A stretch of 64,000 nt of DNA from Heterorhizobium halophytocola. GTDB lineage: Bacteria; Pseudomonadota; Alphaproteobacteria; Rhizobiales; Rhizobiaceae. Location: positions 1-64,000 of the forward strand of contig NZ_JAGGJU010000015.1 in the NCBI RefSeq assembly GCF_017873095.1, given 5' to 3'. The notes below the pieces were generated by a model, which did no database searches, was not told the origin of the DNA, and was given only the letters and a program-made list of their open reading frames with translations. How positions within the stretch are numbered: the first letter of the stretch is position 1; each line of letters begins with the position of its first letter. A program made the position numbers and the translations under genes. This document shows, piece by piece, positions 43,218-51,589 of this stretch.

Positions 43218-43781
43218 GTGACCGACATCGATGCAGACGAGCCGGTAAAGCCACGCAAGGGCGTCGTTATCAACAAGACCTCGCCGACGACCGACCGCAT
43301 GCTGATCGGGGTCGGCGTGACGCTGGCCTTCGCCGCGGCGCTGTTTCCCTGGTATGTCTTCTTCAACGAAGAGAAGTTCGGCCTGAAACCGGCCGACTGG
43401 GGCTTGACCCGCGACCTGCCGGAAGGGCCGGGCCGCGACGTGTTTTCCGTCTCGCCGCTGGCCATGGTCGACAACGACCACGACGCCTCGCCGGTGATGC
43501 CCGACAAGCTCGACGACCTGACGACCGCCACGGCGTCCAATCTGGGCAATGTCGAGCCGGTCGAGAAGGCCAAGGTCCTGACCCAGCCGTTTCCGGGCGG
43601 CGCCGGATTCCGCCTGCTGCATGTGGCCAACGGCCGTGCCCTGATCGAGGATCCGTCGGGCATGTATCTCGTGCGCGTCGGCTCGATCCTGCCGGACGAA
43701 AGCAAGGTTGCGATGCTGGAAATGCGCGACGGCCACTGGGTCATCGTCACCTCCAAGGGCGACATCTACGACAGCCATTAA
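43218..43781 (+). CDS. Hypothetical single-span membrane protein of the flagellar cluster
   Basis: A 187-residue protein of unknown function. One membrane segment (about residues 28-48, LIGVGVTLAFAAALFPWYVFF) leaves a long C-terminal part, probably periplasmic, whose last 60 residues are beta-rich (FRLLHVANGRALIEDPSGMY and MLEMRDGHWVIVTSKGDI). It occupies the place where other genomes have fliJ after fliI but has no coiled coil, so it is not FliJ. AAGGA supports the GTG at 43218; TTG at 43203 and GTG at 43212 are alternatives. Confidence 0.7.
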   Translation: MTDIDADEPVKPRKGVVINKTSPTTDRMLIGVGVTLAFAAALFPWYVFFNEEKFGLKPADWGLTRDLPEGPGRDVFSVSPLAMVDNDHDASPVMPDKLDDLTTATASNLGNVEPVEKAKVLTQPFPGGAGFRLLHVANGRALIEDPSGMYLVRVGSILPDESKVAMLEMRDGHWVIVTSKGDIYDSH

Positions 43782-43814
43782 GGGCTGTCGGCATTCTTTC
43801 GAACCCCTGCAAGT

Positions 43815-43838
43815 CCCACGCAAGATTAGTCGAATAGG
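43815..43838 (+). promoter_or_regulatory. Flagellar promoter element upstream of flgB
   Basis: CCCACGCAAG, nine bases, ATAGG, ending 28 bases before the flgB start. GCAAG is repeated 11 bases upstream (43809-43813), the spacing expected for tandem binding of an OmpR-family activator. Confidence 0.6.
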
Positions 43839-43866
43839 TTTTCCTCAAGAACGATTGGAGAAGCCT

Positions 43867-44256
43867 ATGAACCCCATCCAGCTCTTCTCGCTGGCATCCC
43901 GGCAAGCCGAATGGCTGAGCATTCGCCAGGAAGTGGTGGCGAGCAATATTGCCAATGTCAACACGCCGGAATTCCGTGCCAAGGACATTACGCCTTTCGC
44001 GGCGGTGCTCGACGACACCCAGTCCACCGCGATGGCGCGCACGCAGCCGGGTCATATCCAGGGCTTCTCCGGCTCCGACGACATCGAGGTCCGCGAAGCG
44101 GCCCTCGACCAGGAAATCGGTGTGCAGGAATCGGGCAATACCGTTTCGCTCACCGACGAACTGACCAAGGGCGGCGAGATCCAGCGGCAGTATCAGCTCA
44201 ATGCCAACCTTGTCAGCTCCTTCCATCGCATGATGCTCCAGACGGTGAAGAGGTAA
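43867..44256 (+). CDS. flgB: Flagellar basal-body rod protein FlgB
   Basis: A 129-residue proximal rod protein. It shows the rod signature IRQEVVASNIANVNTPEFRA and a C-terminal helix (QRQYQLNANLVSSFHRMM). The frame is open upstream into the preceding gene, but GATTGGAGAAGC before the ATG at 43867 and the family N terminus set the start. First gene of a long plus-strand operon to fliP. Confidence 0.95.
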   Translation: MNPIQLFSLASRQAEWLSIRQEVVASNIANVNTPEFRAKDITPFAAVLDDTQSTAMARTQPGHIQGFSGSDDIEVREAALDQEIGVQESGNTVSLTDELTKGGEIQRQYQLNANLVSSFHRMMLQTVKR

Positions 44257-44260
44257 GATC

Positions 44261-44680
44261 ATGGATCCCTTGTCAGCTTCGCTGAAGATCGCAGGCAGCG
44301 GCCTGGAAACCCAGTCCACCCGCCTTCGCATCGTGTCGGAAAACATCGCCAACGCCCGCACCACCGGCGATACGCCCGGTGCGGACCCCTATCGCCGCAA
44401 GATCATCACCTTCGGTTCCGAGATGGACAAGGCCAGCGGCGCCGACATCGTCTCGGTCAAGAAACTTGGCGTCGATCGCTCAGACTTCACCGAAGTCTAC
44501 GATCCGGGCAATCCGGCTGCCAATGAGAAGGGTGTCGTCAAGATGCCGAACGTCAACGTGCTGATCGAAATGGCCGACATGCGCGAAGCCAACCGGTCCT
44601 ATGAAGCCAATCTTCAGACCGTCAAGCAGACCCGCGACCTTATCAGCCAGACCATCGACCTCCTGAAGGCTTCACAATGA
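44261..44680 (+). CDS. flgC: Flagellar basal-body rod protein FlgC
   Basis: A 139-residue proximal rod protein with the signature STRLRIVSENIANARTTGDT and the C-terminal helix EMADMREANRSYEANLQ. It starts four bases after the flgB stop and overlaps fliE by four bases. Confidence 0.96.
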   Translation: MDPLSASLKIAGSGLETQSTRLRIVSENIANARTTGDTPGADPYRRKIITFGSEMDKASGADIVSVKKLGVDRSDFTEVYDPGNPAANEKGVVKMPNVNVLIEMADMREANRSYEANLQTVKQTRDLISQTIDLLKASQ

Positions 44681-45033
44681 TCGACAGTGTAACGAATGTC
44701 AGCAGCCTTTCCCTGACCAAGGGGCTTGGCTCGCTGGTCGAAACCGACAAGTCCTCCCAGACCCAGGCCGTTCCCGGCCTGACGATGGACGGCACCACGC
44801 CCGGCACGCAGACCGGCCAGAGCTTCGCCGACGTCATGGGCAGCATGGCGACCGATGCCTTGGGCAGCCTCAAGCAGGCCGAAAGCATGTCCTTCGACGG
44901 CATTACCGGCAAGGCAAACACCCGCGAAGTGGTGGATGCGGTCCTGAACGCGGAACAGACGCTGCAAACAGCGCTCGCCTTCCGCGACAAGATCGTCAGC
45001 GCCTACCTCGAAATCACCAAGATGCAGATCTGA
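44677..45033 (+). CDS. fliE: Flagellar hook-basal body complex protein FliE
   Basis: A 118-residue protein that joins the MS ring to the rod. The family pattern is in the C-terminal half: SFADVMGSMATDALGSLKQ, then VVDAVLNAEQTLQTALAFRDK and YLEITKMQI. The first 45 residues are Ser/Thr-rich and disordered. Coupled to flgC by an ATGA overlap. Confidence 0.94.
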   Translation: MIDSVTNVSSLSLTKGLGSLVETDKSSQTQAVPGLTMDGTTPGTQTGQSFADVMGSMATDALGSLKQAESMSFDGITGKANTREVVDAVLNAEQTLQTALAFRDKIVSAYLEITKMQI

Positions 45034-45052
45034 GAGAGTTAAGGACGAAGCT

Positions 45053-45841
45053 ATGAGAGCGCTTGCCATTGCCGCCACGGGTATGGATGCCCAGCAGACC
45101 AATCTCGAGGTCATTGCAAACAACATCGCCAACATCAACACGACCGGCTACAAGCGCATGCGCGCCGAGTTTTCCGATCTGCTCTACCAGACGGAGCGCG
45201 CCCAGGGCGTGCCGAACCGCGCCAACCAGGCGATCGTGCCGGAAGGCGCCAATATCGGTCTCGGCGTGCAGACGGCCGCCGTGCGCACCATCCACACCCA
45301 GGGCGAACTGGCCCAGACGGACAACGAACTCGACGTCGCCATTGTTGGCCGCGGCTGGTTTCAGGTCCAGACTCCGGATGGCAACACGGCCTATACCCGC
45401 GCCGGTTCGTTCAACACCAATGCCGACGGCCAGCTGGTCACCATCGATGGTTACACCGTCGTTCCGGGGATCACCGTGCCGCAGGATGCCAGCGAGATCG
45501 AGATCAGCCGGACCGGCGTGGTGTCGGCCCGCATCGGCAATGATGCGGACTATACCGAACTCGGCCAGCTGACGATTGCCAATTTCGTCAACGAAGCCGG
45601 CCTGAAGCAGCTGGGCGACAACCTGTCGGCCCAGACGGCAGCCTCCGGCGAAGCGATCGTTGCAGCCCCGGAAGATCCGGGCTTCGGCTATCTCAAGCAG
45701 AATTACCTGGAATCGTCGAATGTCGACTCGATCCGCGAGATCACCGACATGATCTCGGCGCAGCGCGCCTACGAGATGAATTCCAAGGTCATCGAGACGG
45801 CCGACCAGATGGCTCAGATCGTCAGCAAGAACCTGAAATAG
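45053..45841 (+). CDS. flgG: Flagellar distal rod protein FlgG
   Basis: A 262-residue distal rod protein. It has the N-terminal signature EVIANNIANINTTGYKRMR, the FlgG-specific YTRAGSFNTNADGQLVT region and the C-terminal NVDSIREITDMISAQRAYE. Length equals the family's usual about 260. It follows fliE by 19 bases. Confidence 0.96.
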   Translation: MRALAIAATGMDAQQTNLEVIANNIANINTTGYKRMRAEFSDLLYQTERAQGVPNRANQAIVPEGANIGLGVQTAAVRTIHTQGELAQTDNELDVAIVGRGWFQVQTPDGNTAYTRAGSFNTNADGQLVTIDGYTVVPGITVPQDASEIEISRTGVVSARIGNDADYTELGQLTIANFVNEAGLKQLGDNLSAQTAASGEAIVAAPEDPGFGYLKQNYLESSNVDSIREITDMISAQRAYEMNSKVIETADQMAQIVSKNLK

Positions 45842-45862
45842 CCAACACGAGGGAGGGCGACC

Positions 45863-46348
45863 ATGATGGTTTGCCTCAGGAAGTTAGAATGGGGACGGGT
45901 AGCAGCGGCAGCTTTCGCTTCCGCGGCCGTCCTCCTGTCAGCGGCCTTCGGGGCGCGGGCCGAAGGCTTTGCCGTCGTCCCGACCGGTGTCATCTATCCA
46001 GGCCAGGAAATCGAGGCCACGCAACTGAGCGAGGTCGAGATCACCAATCCGAACCTGCGGGGCGGCTACGCCACCTCGGTCGGCCAGGTGGTCGGCATGA
46101 TTTCCAACCAGACCCTCCTTCCAGGGCGCACCGTTCCGATCGCGGCGCTTCGTGCTCCCTATGCCGTCAAGCGCGGCAGCCAGCTGCGGCTCAACTTCAC
46201 TATCGGCAATATGGTGATCTCGGCCGCCGGCATGCCGCTCCAGGACGCTCAGATCGGTGATCTGATCAAGGTCCGCAATCTCGATTCCGGCGTGATCGTC
46301 AGTGGGACGGTCTTGCCCAACGGTTCGGTGCAGGTGCTCACGCGATGA
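45863..46348 (+). CDS. flgA: Flagellar P-ring assembly chaperone FlgA
   Basis: A 161-residue periplasmic chaperone for FlgI. A signal peptide (about 1-34, ending ARAEG) is followed by one SAF domain (FAVVPTGVIYPGQEIEATQL) and a C-terminal part with MPLQDAQIGDLIKVRNLDSG. It lacks the N-terminal domain of enteric FlgA, as is normal for rhizobia. It overlaps flgI by four bases. Confidence 0.92.
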   Translation: MMVCLRKLEWGRVAAAAFASAAVLLSAAFGARAEGFAVVPTGVIYPGQEIEATQLSEVEITNPNLRGGYATSVGQVVGMISNQTLLPGRTVPIAALRAPYAVKRGSQLRLNFTIGNMVISAAGMPLQDAQIGDLIKVRNLDSGVIVSGTVLPNGSVQVLTR

Positions 46349-47466
46349 AATTTCTCGGTAAATCCATCGCGGTCTTCGCAGCGTTCGCTTGTGTCCTCGC
46401 CTCGGCCGGCCCGTCCATGGCCGGCACCTCGCGCATCAAGGACATCGCCTCGCTGCAGGCGGGCCGCGACAACCAGCTAATCGGCTACGGCCTGATCGTC
46501 GGCCTGCAGGGGACCGGCGACAGCCTGCGCTCCTCGCCGTTCACCGAACAGTCGATGCGCGCCATGCTGCAGAATCTCGGCATTTCCACCCAGGGCGGCC
46601 AGTCGAATGCCAAGAACGTGGCAGCCGTCATGGTCACCGCCACGCTGCCGCCCTTTGCAAGCCCCGGCAGCCGCATCGATGCCAATGTCAGCTCGCTCGG
46701 CGACGCCACCTCGCTTCGCGGCGGCACGCTGATCATGACCTCGCTTTCGGGCGCCGACGGCCAGATCTACGCGGTGGCGCAGGGCTCGGCCGTCGTGTCG
46801 GGCTTCACCGCGCAAGGCCAGGCGGCCAACATCACCGAGGGCGTGACGACGTCGGGCCGGGTTCCGAGCGGCGCGATCATCGAGCGCGAACTGCCTTCGA
46901 AATTCAAGGATTCGGTCAATCTGGTGCTGCAGCTGCGCAACCCGGACTTCTCGACCTCGATCCGCATGGCCGACACCATCAATGCCTATGCGCGCAACAC
47001 CTTCGGCGCCCCGATCGCCTCGGCGCAGGATAGCCAGGAAGTGGTGATCCAGAAGCCGCGCACCGCCGATCTTGCCCGCCTGATGGCGGCGATCGAGAAC
47101 CTCGTGGTGGAAACCGACACGCCGGCCAAGGTCGTCATCAACGAACGCACCGGAACGATCGTCATCGGCGCCGATGTGCGGGTCTCCAAGGTCGCGGTCA
47201 GCTACGGCACCCTGACGGTACAGGTCAACGAGACGCCGCAGGTCATCCAGCCGGCCCCCTTCTCCAAGGGCGAGACGGCCGTCCAGCCGCAGACCGACAT
47301 CCTGGCCCAGAAGACCGGCGGCAATGTCGCAGTCGTCGACGGTCCCGACCTGAAGACGCTGGTGGCCGGCCTCAACAATATCGGCGTCAAGCCCGACGGC
47401 ATCATCGCCATCCTCCAGGGGATCAAGTCGGCTGGCGCTCTCCAGGCGGAGCTTGTCCTGCAATGA
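46345..47466 (+). CDS. flgI: Flagellar P-ring protein FlgI
   Basis: A 373-residue exported protein that forms the peptidoglycan bushing around the rod. A signal peptide (1-27, ending SMAG) precedes RIKDIASLQAGRDNQLIGYG, NVAAVMVTATLPPFASPGSR and the late GVKPDGIIAILQGIKSAGAL. Length is typical. Coupled to flgA and motE by four-base overlaps. Confidence 0.97.
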   Translation: MKFLGKSIAVFAAFACVLASAGPSMAGTSRIKDIASLQAGRDNQLIGYGLIVGLQGTGDSLRSSPFTEQSMRAMLQNLGISTQGGQSNAKNVAAVMVTATLPPFASPGSRIDANVSSLGDATSLRGGTLIMTSLSGADGQIYAVAQGSAVVSGFTAQGQAANITEGVTTSGRVPSGAIIERELPSKFKDSVNLVLQLRNPDFSTSIRMADTINAYARNTFGAPIASAQDSQEVVIQKPRTADLARLMAAIENLVVETDTPAKVVINERTGTIVIGADVRVSKVAVSYGTLTVQVNETPQVIQPAPFSKGETAVQPQTDILAQKTGGNVAVVDGPDLKTLVAGLNNIGVKPDGIIAILQGIKSAGALQAELVLQ

Positions 47467-48005
47467 TCGCTTTGACGACAACCGTTTCGCGCCGACGCCT
47501 TCTCGGTCCCGTGCTCCTGCTCGGCGGATTGCTGGCCGGTGGCCTGCTGGGGCCGTCCGGTGCGCGCGCCCAGGACGCCACGCCGCTCGACAGCGCCACC
47601 CAGGAAGAGATCCAGAAATTCTGCACCTCGATCGCCGACCCTGCACGCGACCAGCGTTACCTGCTGCAGAAGCAGGAACTGGAAAAGCTGCAGGCCCAGG
47701 TCGATGCGCGCATCGCCGTCATGGAAACGCGCAAGACCGAGTATGAGGACTGGCTGAAGCGGCGCAACGACTTCCTCAAGCGGGCACAGGGCAATCTGGT
47801 CGGCATCTACAAGAAGATGAAGCCGGATGCGGCCGCCCCGGCGCTGGCCGAACTCAATGTCGAGATCGCGGCCGCCATCATCATGCAGCTGCCGGCGCAG
47901 CAATCCGGTCTGATCCTGTCGGAGATGAAGCCCCAGAAGGCGGCCCTCGTATCGGCCATCATTTCCAGCGCAGGTGATCCCAACACGTCGAAGGACCCGA
48001 CATGA
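47463..48005 (+). CDS. motE: Periplasmic chaperone MotE
   Basis: A 180-residue protein with a signal peptide (1-36, ending ARAQD) and a helical, coiled-coil middle (QKQELEKLQAQVDARIAVME). The C-terminal part ends IIMQLPAQQSGLILSEMKP, the pattern of the MotE family. In S. meliloti MotE protects and folds MotC. The order flgI-motE-flgH is that of Sinorhizobium. It overlaps both neighbours by four bases. Confidence 0.9.
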   Translation: MIALTTTVSRRRLLGPVLLLGGLLAGGLLGPSGARAQDATPLDSATQEEIQKFCTSIADPARDQRYLLQKQELEKLQAQVDARIAVMETRKTEYEDWLKRRNDFLKRAQGNLVGIYKKMKPDAAAPALAELNVEIAAAIIMQLPAQQSGLILSEMKPQKAALVSAIISSAGDPNTSKDPT

Positions 48006-48715
48006 GGAAGTCTATTCCAGCCCTGCTGGCCGTCGCCGTCCTGGCGGGTTGTCAAAACCAGACGATCAACGAGATCGGCAAGGCGCCTGCCATGTCGCCG
48101 ATCGGCAGCGGTCTGCGCTACAGCCAGACGCCGCAGATGGCACTCTATCCGAAGCAGCCGCACCATGTGGCGAGCGGCTATTCGCTGTGGAGCGACAGCC
48201 AGGCCGCCCTGTTCAAGGATGCCCGTGCGTTGAATGTCGGTGACATCATGACGGTCAACATCCAGATCAACGACAAGGCGCAATTCGCCGACAACACCTC
48301 GCGCAGCCGCAAGAACTCGACATCGCTGAGCTTCAATTCGGCCCTCAACATCTTCGGCATCGTGCCGCCGGATGCCGGCGGTGCCGCCGGTACCGATTCC
48401 GACACGAGCTCGGACGGCAAGGGCTCGATCTCGCGCTCGGAGAAGCTGACGCTTCTCGTCGCCGCGGTGGTCACCAGCGTGCTGGAGAACGGCAATCTGA
48501 TGATCAGCGGCTCCCAGGAAGTGCGGGTCAACCACGAACTGCGCATCTTGAACGTCGCCGGTATCGTGCGCCCGCAGGACGTCGATGCGGACAACACCAT
48601 ATCGTACGAGCGGATCGCCGAGGCCCGCATCTCCTACGGTGGCCGCGGCCGCCTGATCGAGATGCAGCAGCCGCCGGTCGGCCAGCAGGTCGTCGATCAA
48701 TACTCGCCGTTCTAA
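48002..48715 (+). CDS. flgH: Flagellar L-ring protein FlgH
   Basis: A 237-residue outer membrane lipoprotein that forms the L ring. The lipobox is LAGC with the modified Cys at residue 17. Family segments are SLWSDSQAALFKDARALNVGDI, NGNLMISGSQEVRVNHELR and ISYGGRG. It overlaps motE by four bases; fliL follows after 36 bases. Confidence 0.96.
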   Translation: MRKSIPALLAVAVLAGCQNQTINEIGKAPAMSPIGSGLRYSQTPQMALYPKQPHHVASGYSLWSDSQAALFKDARALNVGDIMTVNIQINDKAQFADNTSRSRKNSTSLSFNSALNIFGIVPPDAGGAAGTDSDTSSDGKGSISRSEKLTLLVAAVVTSVLENGNLMISGSQEVRVNHELRILNVAGIVRPQDVDADNTISYERIAEARISYGGRGRLIEMQQPPVGQQVVDQYSPF

Positions 48716-48751
48716 CCAAATTCGGCCAGAAAAGCCTGTCGGGACCAGCCT

Positions 48752-49276
48752 ATGGATGACCAGTCGGAAGACCAGCCCAAGAAGAAATCACCGCTTGTGG
48801 TGATGCTCATCTCGCTCGCCGTGCTGACGATCGTCGGCGGGGGAGGGGGCTGGCTCGTCGGCGGGATGATCGCACCGGCGGTCAAATCGGCCAAGGAAGA
48901 GGCGGCCAAGGCGGAGGAAGCCAAGGCCAAGCCCGAGGGCGAGGGCGAGAAGAAGGGCGAAGAGGCCGGACTGCCGCATGTGGCGACCGAGGCCAACGGC
49001 ATCGTCCAGCTGGAGCCGATCACCACCAATCTGGCCTATCCCTCCGACAACTGGGTCCGTCTGGAAGTCGCCCTGCTGTTCAACGGCAAGCCGGACGTGG
49101 CCATGGCCGAGGATATCAGCCAGGACATCATCGCCTATATGCGCACGGTTTCGCTGCAGCAGGTGGATGGCCCGCGCGGCCTTCAATATTTGAAGGACGA
49201 CATACAGGAGCGTGTTGACCTGCGCTCCGAAGGGCGGGTAACCAAGGTGATGTTCAGAACCTTCGTCATTCAATGA
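48752..49276 (+). CDS. fliL: Flagellar basal body-associated protein FliL
   Basis: A 174-residue inner membrane protein associated with the stator. One membrane segment (about 18-42) is followed by a charged Lys/Glu/Ala-rich linker (48-75) and a periplasmic domain ending RVTKVMFRTFVIQ. The linker is low-complexity. Its stop overlaps the fliP start by four bases. Confidence 0.93.
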   Translation: MDDQSEDQPKKKSPLVVMLISLAVLTIVGGGGGWLVGGMIAPAVKSAKEEAAKAEEAKAKPEGEGEKKGEEAGLPHVATEANGIVQLEPITTNLAYPSDNWVRLEVALLFNGKPDVAMAEDISQDIIAYMRTVSLQQVDGPRGLQYLKDDIQERVDLRSEGRVTKVMFRTFVIQ

Positions 49277-50007
49277 TTCGGACGCTTCTCCTGCTTGCCG
49301 TCTTCATGGCGGTTCCGGAGCTGGCTGTGGCCCAGCAGCTCCCTGACGTATTCAACCAGCCGATCAACGGTTCGGTTGCTGCCTGGATCGTGCGCACCTT
49401 CGGTCTGTTGACCATCCTGTCGGTGGCGCCCGGCATCCTGATCATGGTGACGAGCTTTCCGCGCTTCATCATCGCCTTCTCCATCCTGCGCTCCGGCATG
49501 GGCCTGTCCAGCACGCCCTCCAACATGATCCTGACCAGCCTGGCGCTGTTCATGACCTTTTACGTCATGGCGCCGACCATGGACCAGGCGTGGAACAACG
49601 GCGTGCAGCCGCTGCTCGCCAACCAGATCGGTGAAGCAGAGGCGGTGCAGCGCATCGCCGAGCCGTTCCGCACCTTCATGACCGCCAATACGCGCGACAA
49701 GGATCTGGCGCTCTTCGTCGATATCGCCAAGGAGCGCGGACAAGCGACCGTCAGCGACGGCAAGCTCGACTACCGCGTCCTCATCCCGGCCTTCATGCTG
49801 TCGGAAATCCGCCGCGGCTTCGAGATCGGCTTCCTGATCATCCTGCCCTTTCTCGTGATCGACATGGTGGTCGCCACGATCACCATGGCCATGGGCATGA
49901 TGATGCTGCCGCCCACCTCGATTTCGCTGCCGTTTAAGGTCTTGTTCTTCGTCCTGATCGACGGATGGAACCTGTTGGTAGGGTCTCTTGTTCGATCGTT
50001 CAACTGA
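49273..50007 (+). CDS. fliP: Flagellar export gate protein FliP
   Basis: A 244-residue membrane protein of the export gate core. It has a cleavable signal peptide (1-17, ending AVAQQ), four hydrophobic segments and the family signature FPRFIIAFSILRSGMGLSST plus the late FLVIDMVVATITMAMGMMML. It is the last gene of the flgB-fliP operon. The next gene is flaA after 287 bases. Confidence 0.96.
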   Translation: MIRTLLLLAVFMAVPELAVAQQLPDVFNQPINGSVAAWIVRTFGLLTILSVAPGILIMVTSFPRFIIAFSILRSGMGLSSTPSNMILTSLALFMTFYVMAPTMDQAWNNGVQPLLANQIGEAEAVQRIAEPFRTFMTANTRDKDLALFVDIAKERGQATVSDGKLDYRVLIPAFMLSEIRRGFEIGFLIILPFLVIDMVVATITMAMGMMMLPPTSISLPFKVLFFVLIDGWNLLVGSLVRSFN

Positions 50008-50294
50008 ACAAAAAATCGAAATTGTAGAAAAATTCCTCGTTTCGCTAAAATTGCAAATTCCAATTCGAGAAACGTTTTCAGTCATGTAATATACATGAGC
50101 GATGCGTTGTATACGCTTTCTTAAGGCGACATTTACCACGCTTTTTCAGCCAACCTTAAAAAGTATGCTGTTTTATCCGTTCCCAGAGGCGGATTAATTT
50201 CAGCATTAATTAATTGACATGACGTCGATCGCTTCTGCCGGATCTCAGCCCGGTATGTCCCTCAATAATATTTCGTAACGATAGGGACGAATCG
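50008..50294. other. Region between fliP and flaA
   Basis: No gene. It is AT-rich with a run of TTAA and AATT steps. A TTAA-N8-TTAA pair near 50193 misses the CtrA spacing by one base. The flagellin-type GCCGG...CCGG element is at its end. Confidence 0.6.
50236..50262 (+). promoter_or_regulatory. Flagellin upstream element, flaA copy
   Basis: TGCCGG, then CCCGGTATGTCCCT, ending 32 bases before the flaA start. Related elements precede flaB, flaD and flaC at nearly the same distance from the start codon, and none precedes other flagellar genes in the window. Confidence 0.6.
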
Positions 50295-51254
50295 ATGACC
50301 AGCATCATTACCAACACCGCCGCCATGGGCGCGCTTGATACCCTCCGCTCGATCTCCAAGAGCATGGACGAAACCCAGAGCCGCGTATCGTCGGGCTACA
50401 AGGTCAACACGGCTTCCGACAACGCCGCCTACTGGTCGATCGCGACCACGATGAAGTCCGACAACAAGGCGCTCGGCGCTGTTCAGGACGCTCTCGGCCT
50501 CGGCGCTGCCAAGACCGATACGGCTTACACCGGCATGCAGGCCGCAATCGACGTTGTCACCGAAATCAAGTCCAAGCTCGTCGCTGCTCGCGAACCGGGC
50601 GTCGACAAGGACAAGATCAACAAGGAACTGACGGAACTGAAGAGCCAGATCACCTCGATCTCGCAGTCGGCTTCGTTCTCCGGTGAAAACTGGCTCTACA
50701 ACGACTCGTCTGCCGCTCTCGGCGACAAGGAAATGGTCGGCTCCTTCGTTCGCGACTCGACAGGCAATGTCTCGGTCGAGACCCTGACCTTCGACGCCAG
50801 CAAGTCCGTCCTGATCGACACCCAGACGACCGATGGCGGCCTTCTGACGAAGGACTATGCTGTTGCTGTCGACGACGGCACGGCTTCCGGCACGACCGCG
50901 ACCTACTTCCTGCTCGACTCGGGCACGGGTACCTCGGGCAGCGTTGTCGAACTGACCTCGACCACGACCGACGATGAAGTCGAAGGCATGATCTCGGCTG
51001 TCGACGCCATGCTCTCCGACATGACCGATGCCGGCGCCACCCTGGGTGCGACCAGCAGCCGCCTCAGCAGCCAGGACGAATTCGTCTCCGACCTGATGGA
51101 CGTGATCGACACCGGCGTTGGCCGTCTCGTCGACGCCGACATGAACGAGGAATCGACCCGCTTGAAGGCCCTGCAGACGCAGCAGCAGCTGGGCATCCAG
51201 GCTCTGTCGATTGCGAACTCGAATTCGCAGAGCGTATTGTCTCTGTTCCAGTAA
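50295..51254 (+). CDS. flaA: Flagellin FlaA
   Basis: A 319-residue filament subunit. It has the conserved terminal helices only (N-terminal SRVSSGYKVNTASDNAAYWS, C-terminal LKALQTQQQLGIQALSIANS), with a short central part, as in rhizobial complex flagella. It is the principal subunit by homology: in S. meliloti FlaA is required for the filament. It is over 90% identical by eye to FlaB and FlaD. A terminator follows, so it is a separate transcript. Confidence 0.95.
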   Translation: MTSIITNTAAMGALDTLRSISKSMDETQSRVSSGYKVNTASDNAAYWSIATTMKSDNKALGAVQDALGLGAAKTDTAYTGMQAAIDVVTEIKSKLVAAREPGVDKDKINKELTELKSQITSISQSASFSGENWLYNDSSAALGDKEMVGSFVRDSTGNVSVETLTFDASKSVLIDTQTTDGGLLTKDYAVAVDDGTASGTTATYFLLDSGTGTSGSVVELTSTTTDDEVEGMISAVDAMLSDMTDAGATLGATSSRLSSQDEFVSDLMDVIDTGVGRLVDADMNEESTRLKALQTQQQLGIQALSIANSNSQSVLSLFQ

Positions 51255-51286
51255 GCTTACTTCGCTTTACGGAAGAGATAGATCGG

Positions 51287-51312
51287 AGCCGCGCCTTGGC
51301 GCGGCTCTTTTC
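51287..51312 (+). terminator. Terminator after flaA
   Basis: GAGCCGCGCC and GGCGCGGCTC form a perfect stem with TT between them, followed by TTTT. Confidence 0.92.
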
Positions 51313-51526
51313 ATTCGAAGAACTGCCGAAAATACTTCTGCCTGAATTTTTCCCCCAAAGTTTTTTGCTCGACGCATCAATGGCTTCGCTTCTGCGCGCC
51401 AGTAGAAGCGGGAAAAATCGCATCTAATTTAGTCGGCGTTAACTTGGCTAGCGTTGAATGTGGCCGTGAAGACGACGGATTAACCAGCAGCAGACCCTGG
51501 TTGATTGCATGAGGCCACTCGTCGTC

Positions 51527-51555
51527 TGCCGGTGCGTAAAATCCGGAATGTCCCT
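51527..51555 (+). promoter_or_regulatory. Flagellin upstream element, flaB copy
   Basis: TGCCGG, then TCCGGAATGTCCCT, ending 34 bases before the flaB start. The spacing between the two blocks is two bases longer than in the flaA copy. Confidence 0.58.
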
Positions 51556-51589
51556 TCGTATAGGTTTTGTCTAAAGGGGCAGATCAAAC

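Larger units (their letters stand above)
51255..51589. other. Region between flaA and flaB
   Basis: No gene. It holds the flaA terminator, an AT-rich stretch with single TTAAC half sites, and the flaB copy of the flagellin element. Confidence 0.6.

Noticed and set aside
50193..50210. TTAA pair upstream of flaA as a CtrA box
   Set aside because: The spacing is eight bases and the region is simply AT-rich.
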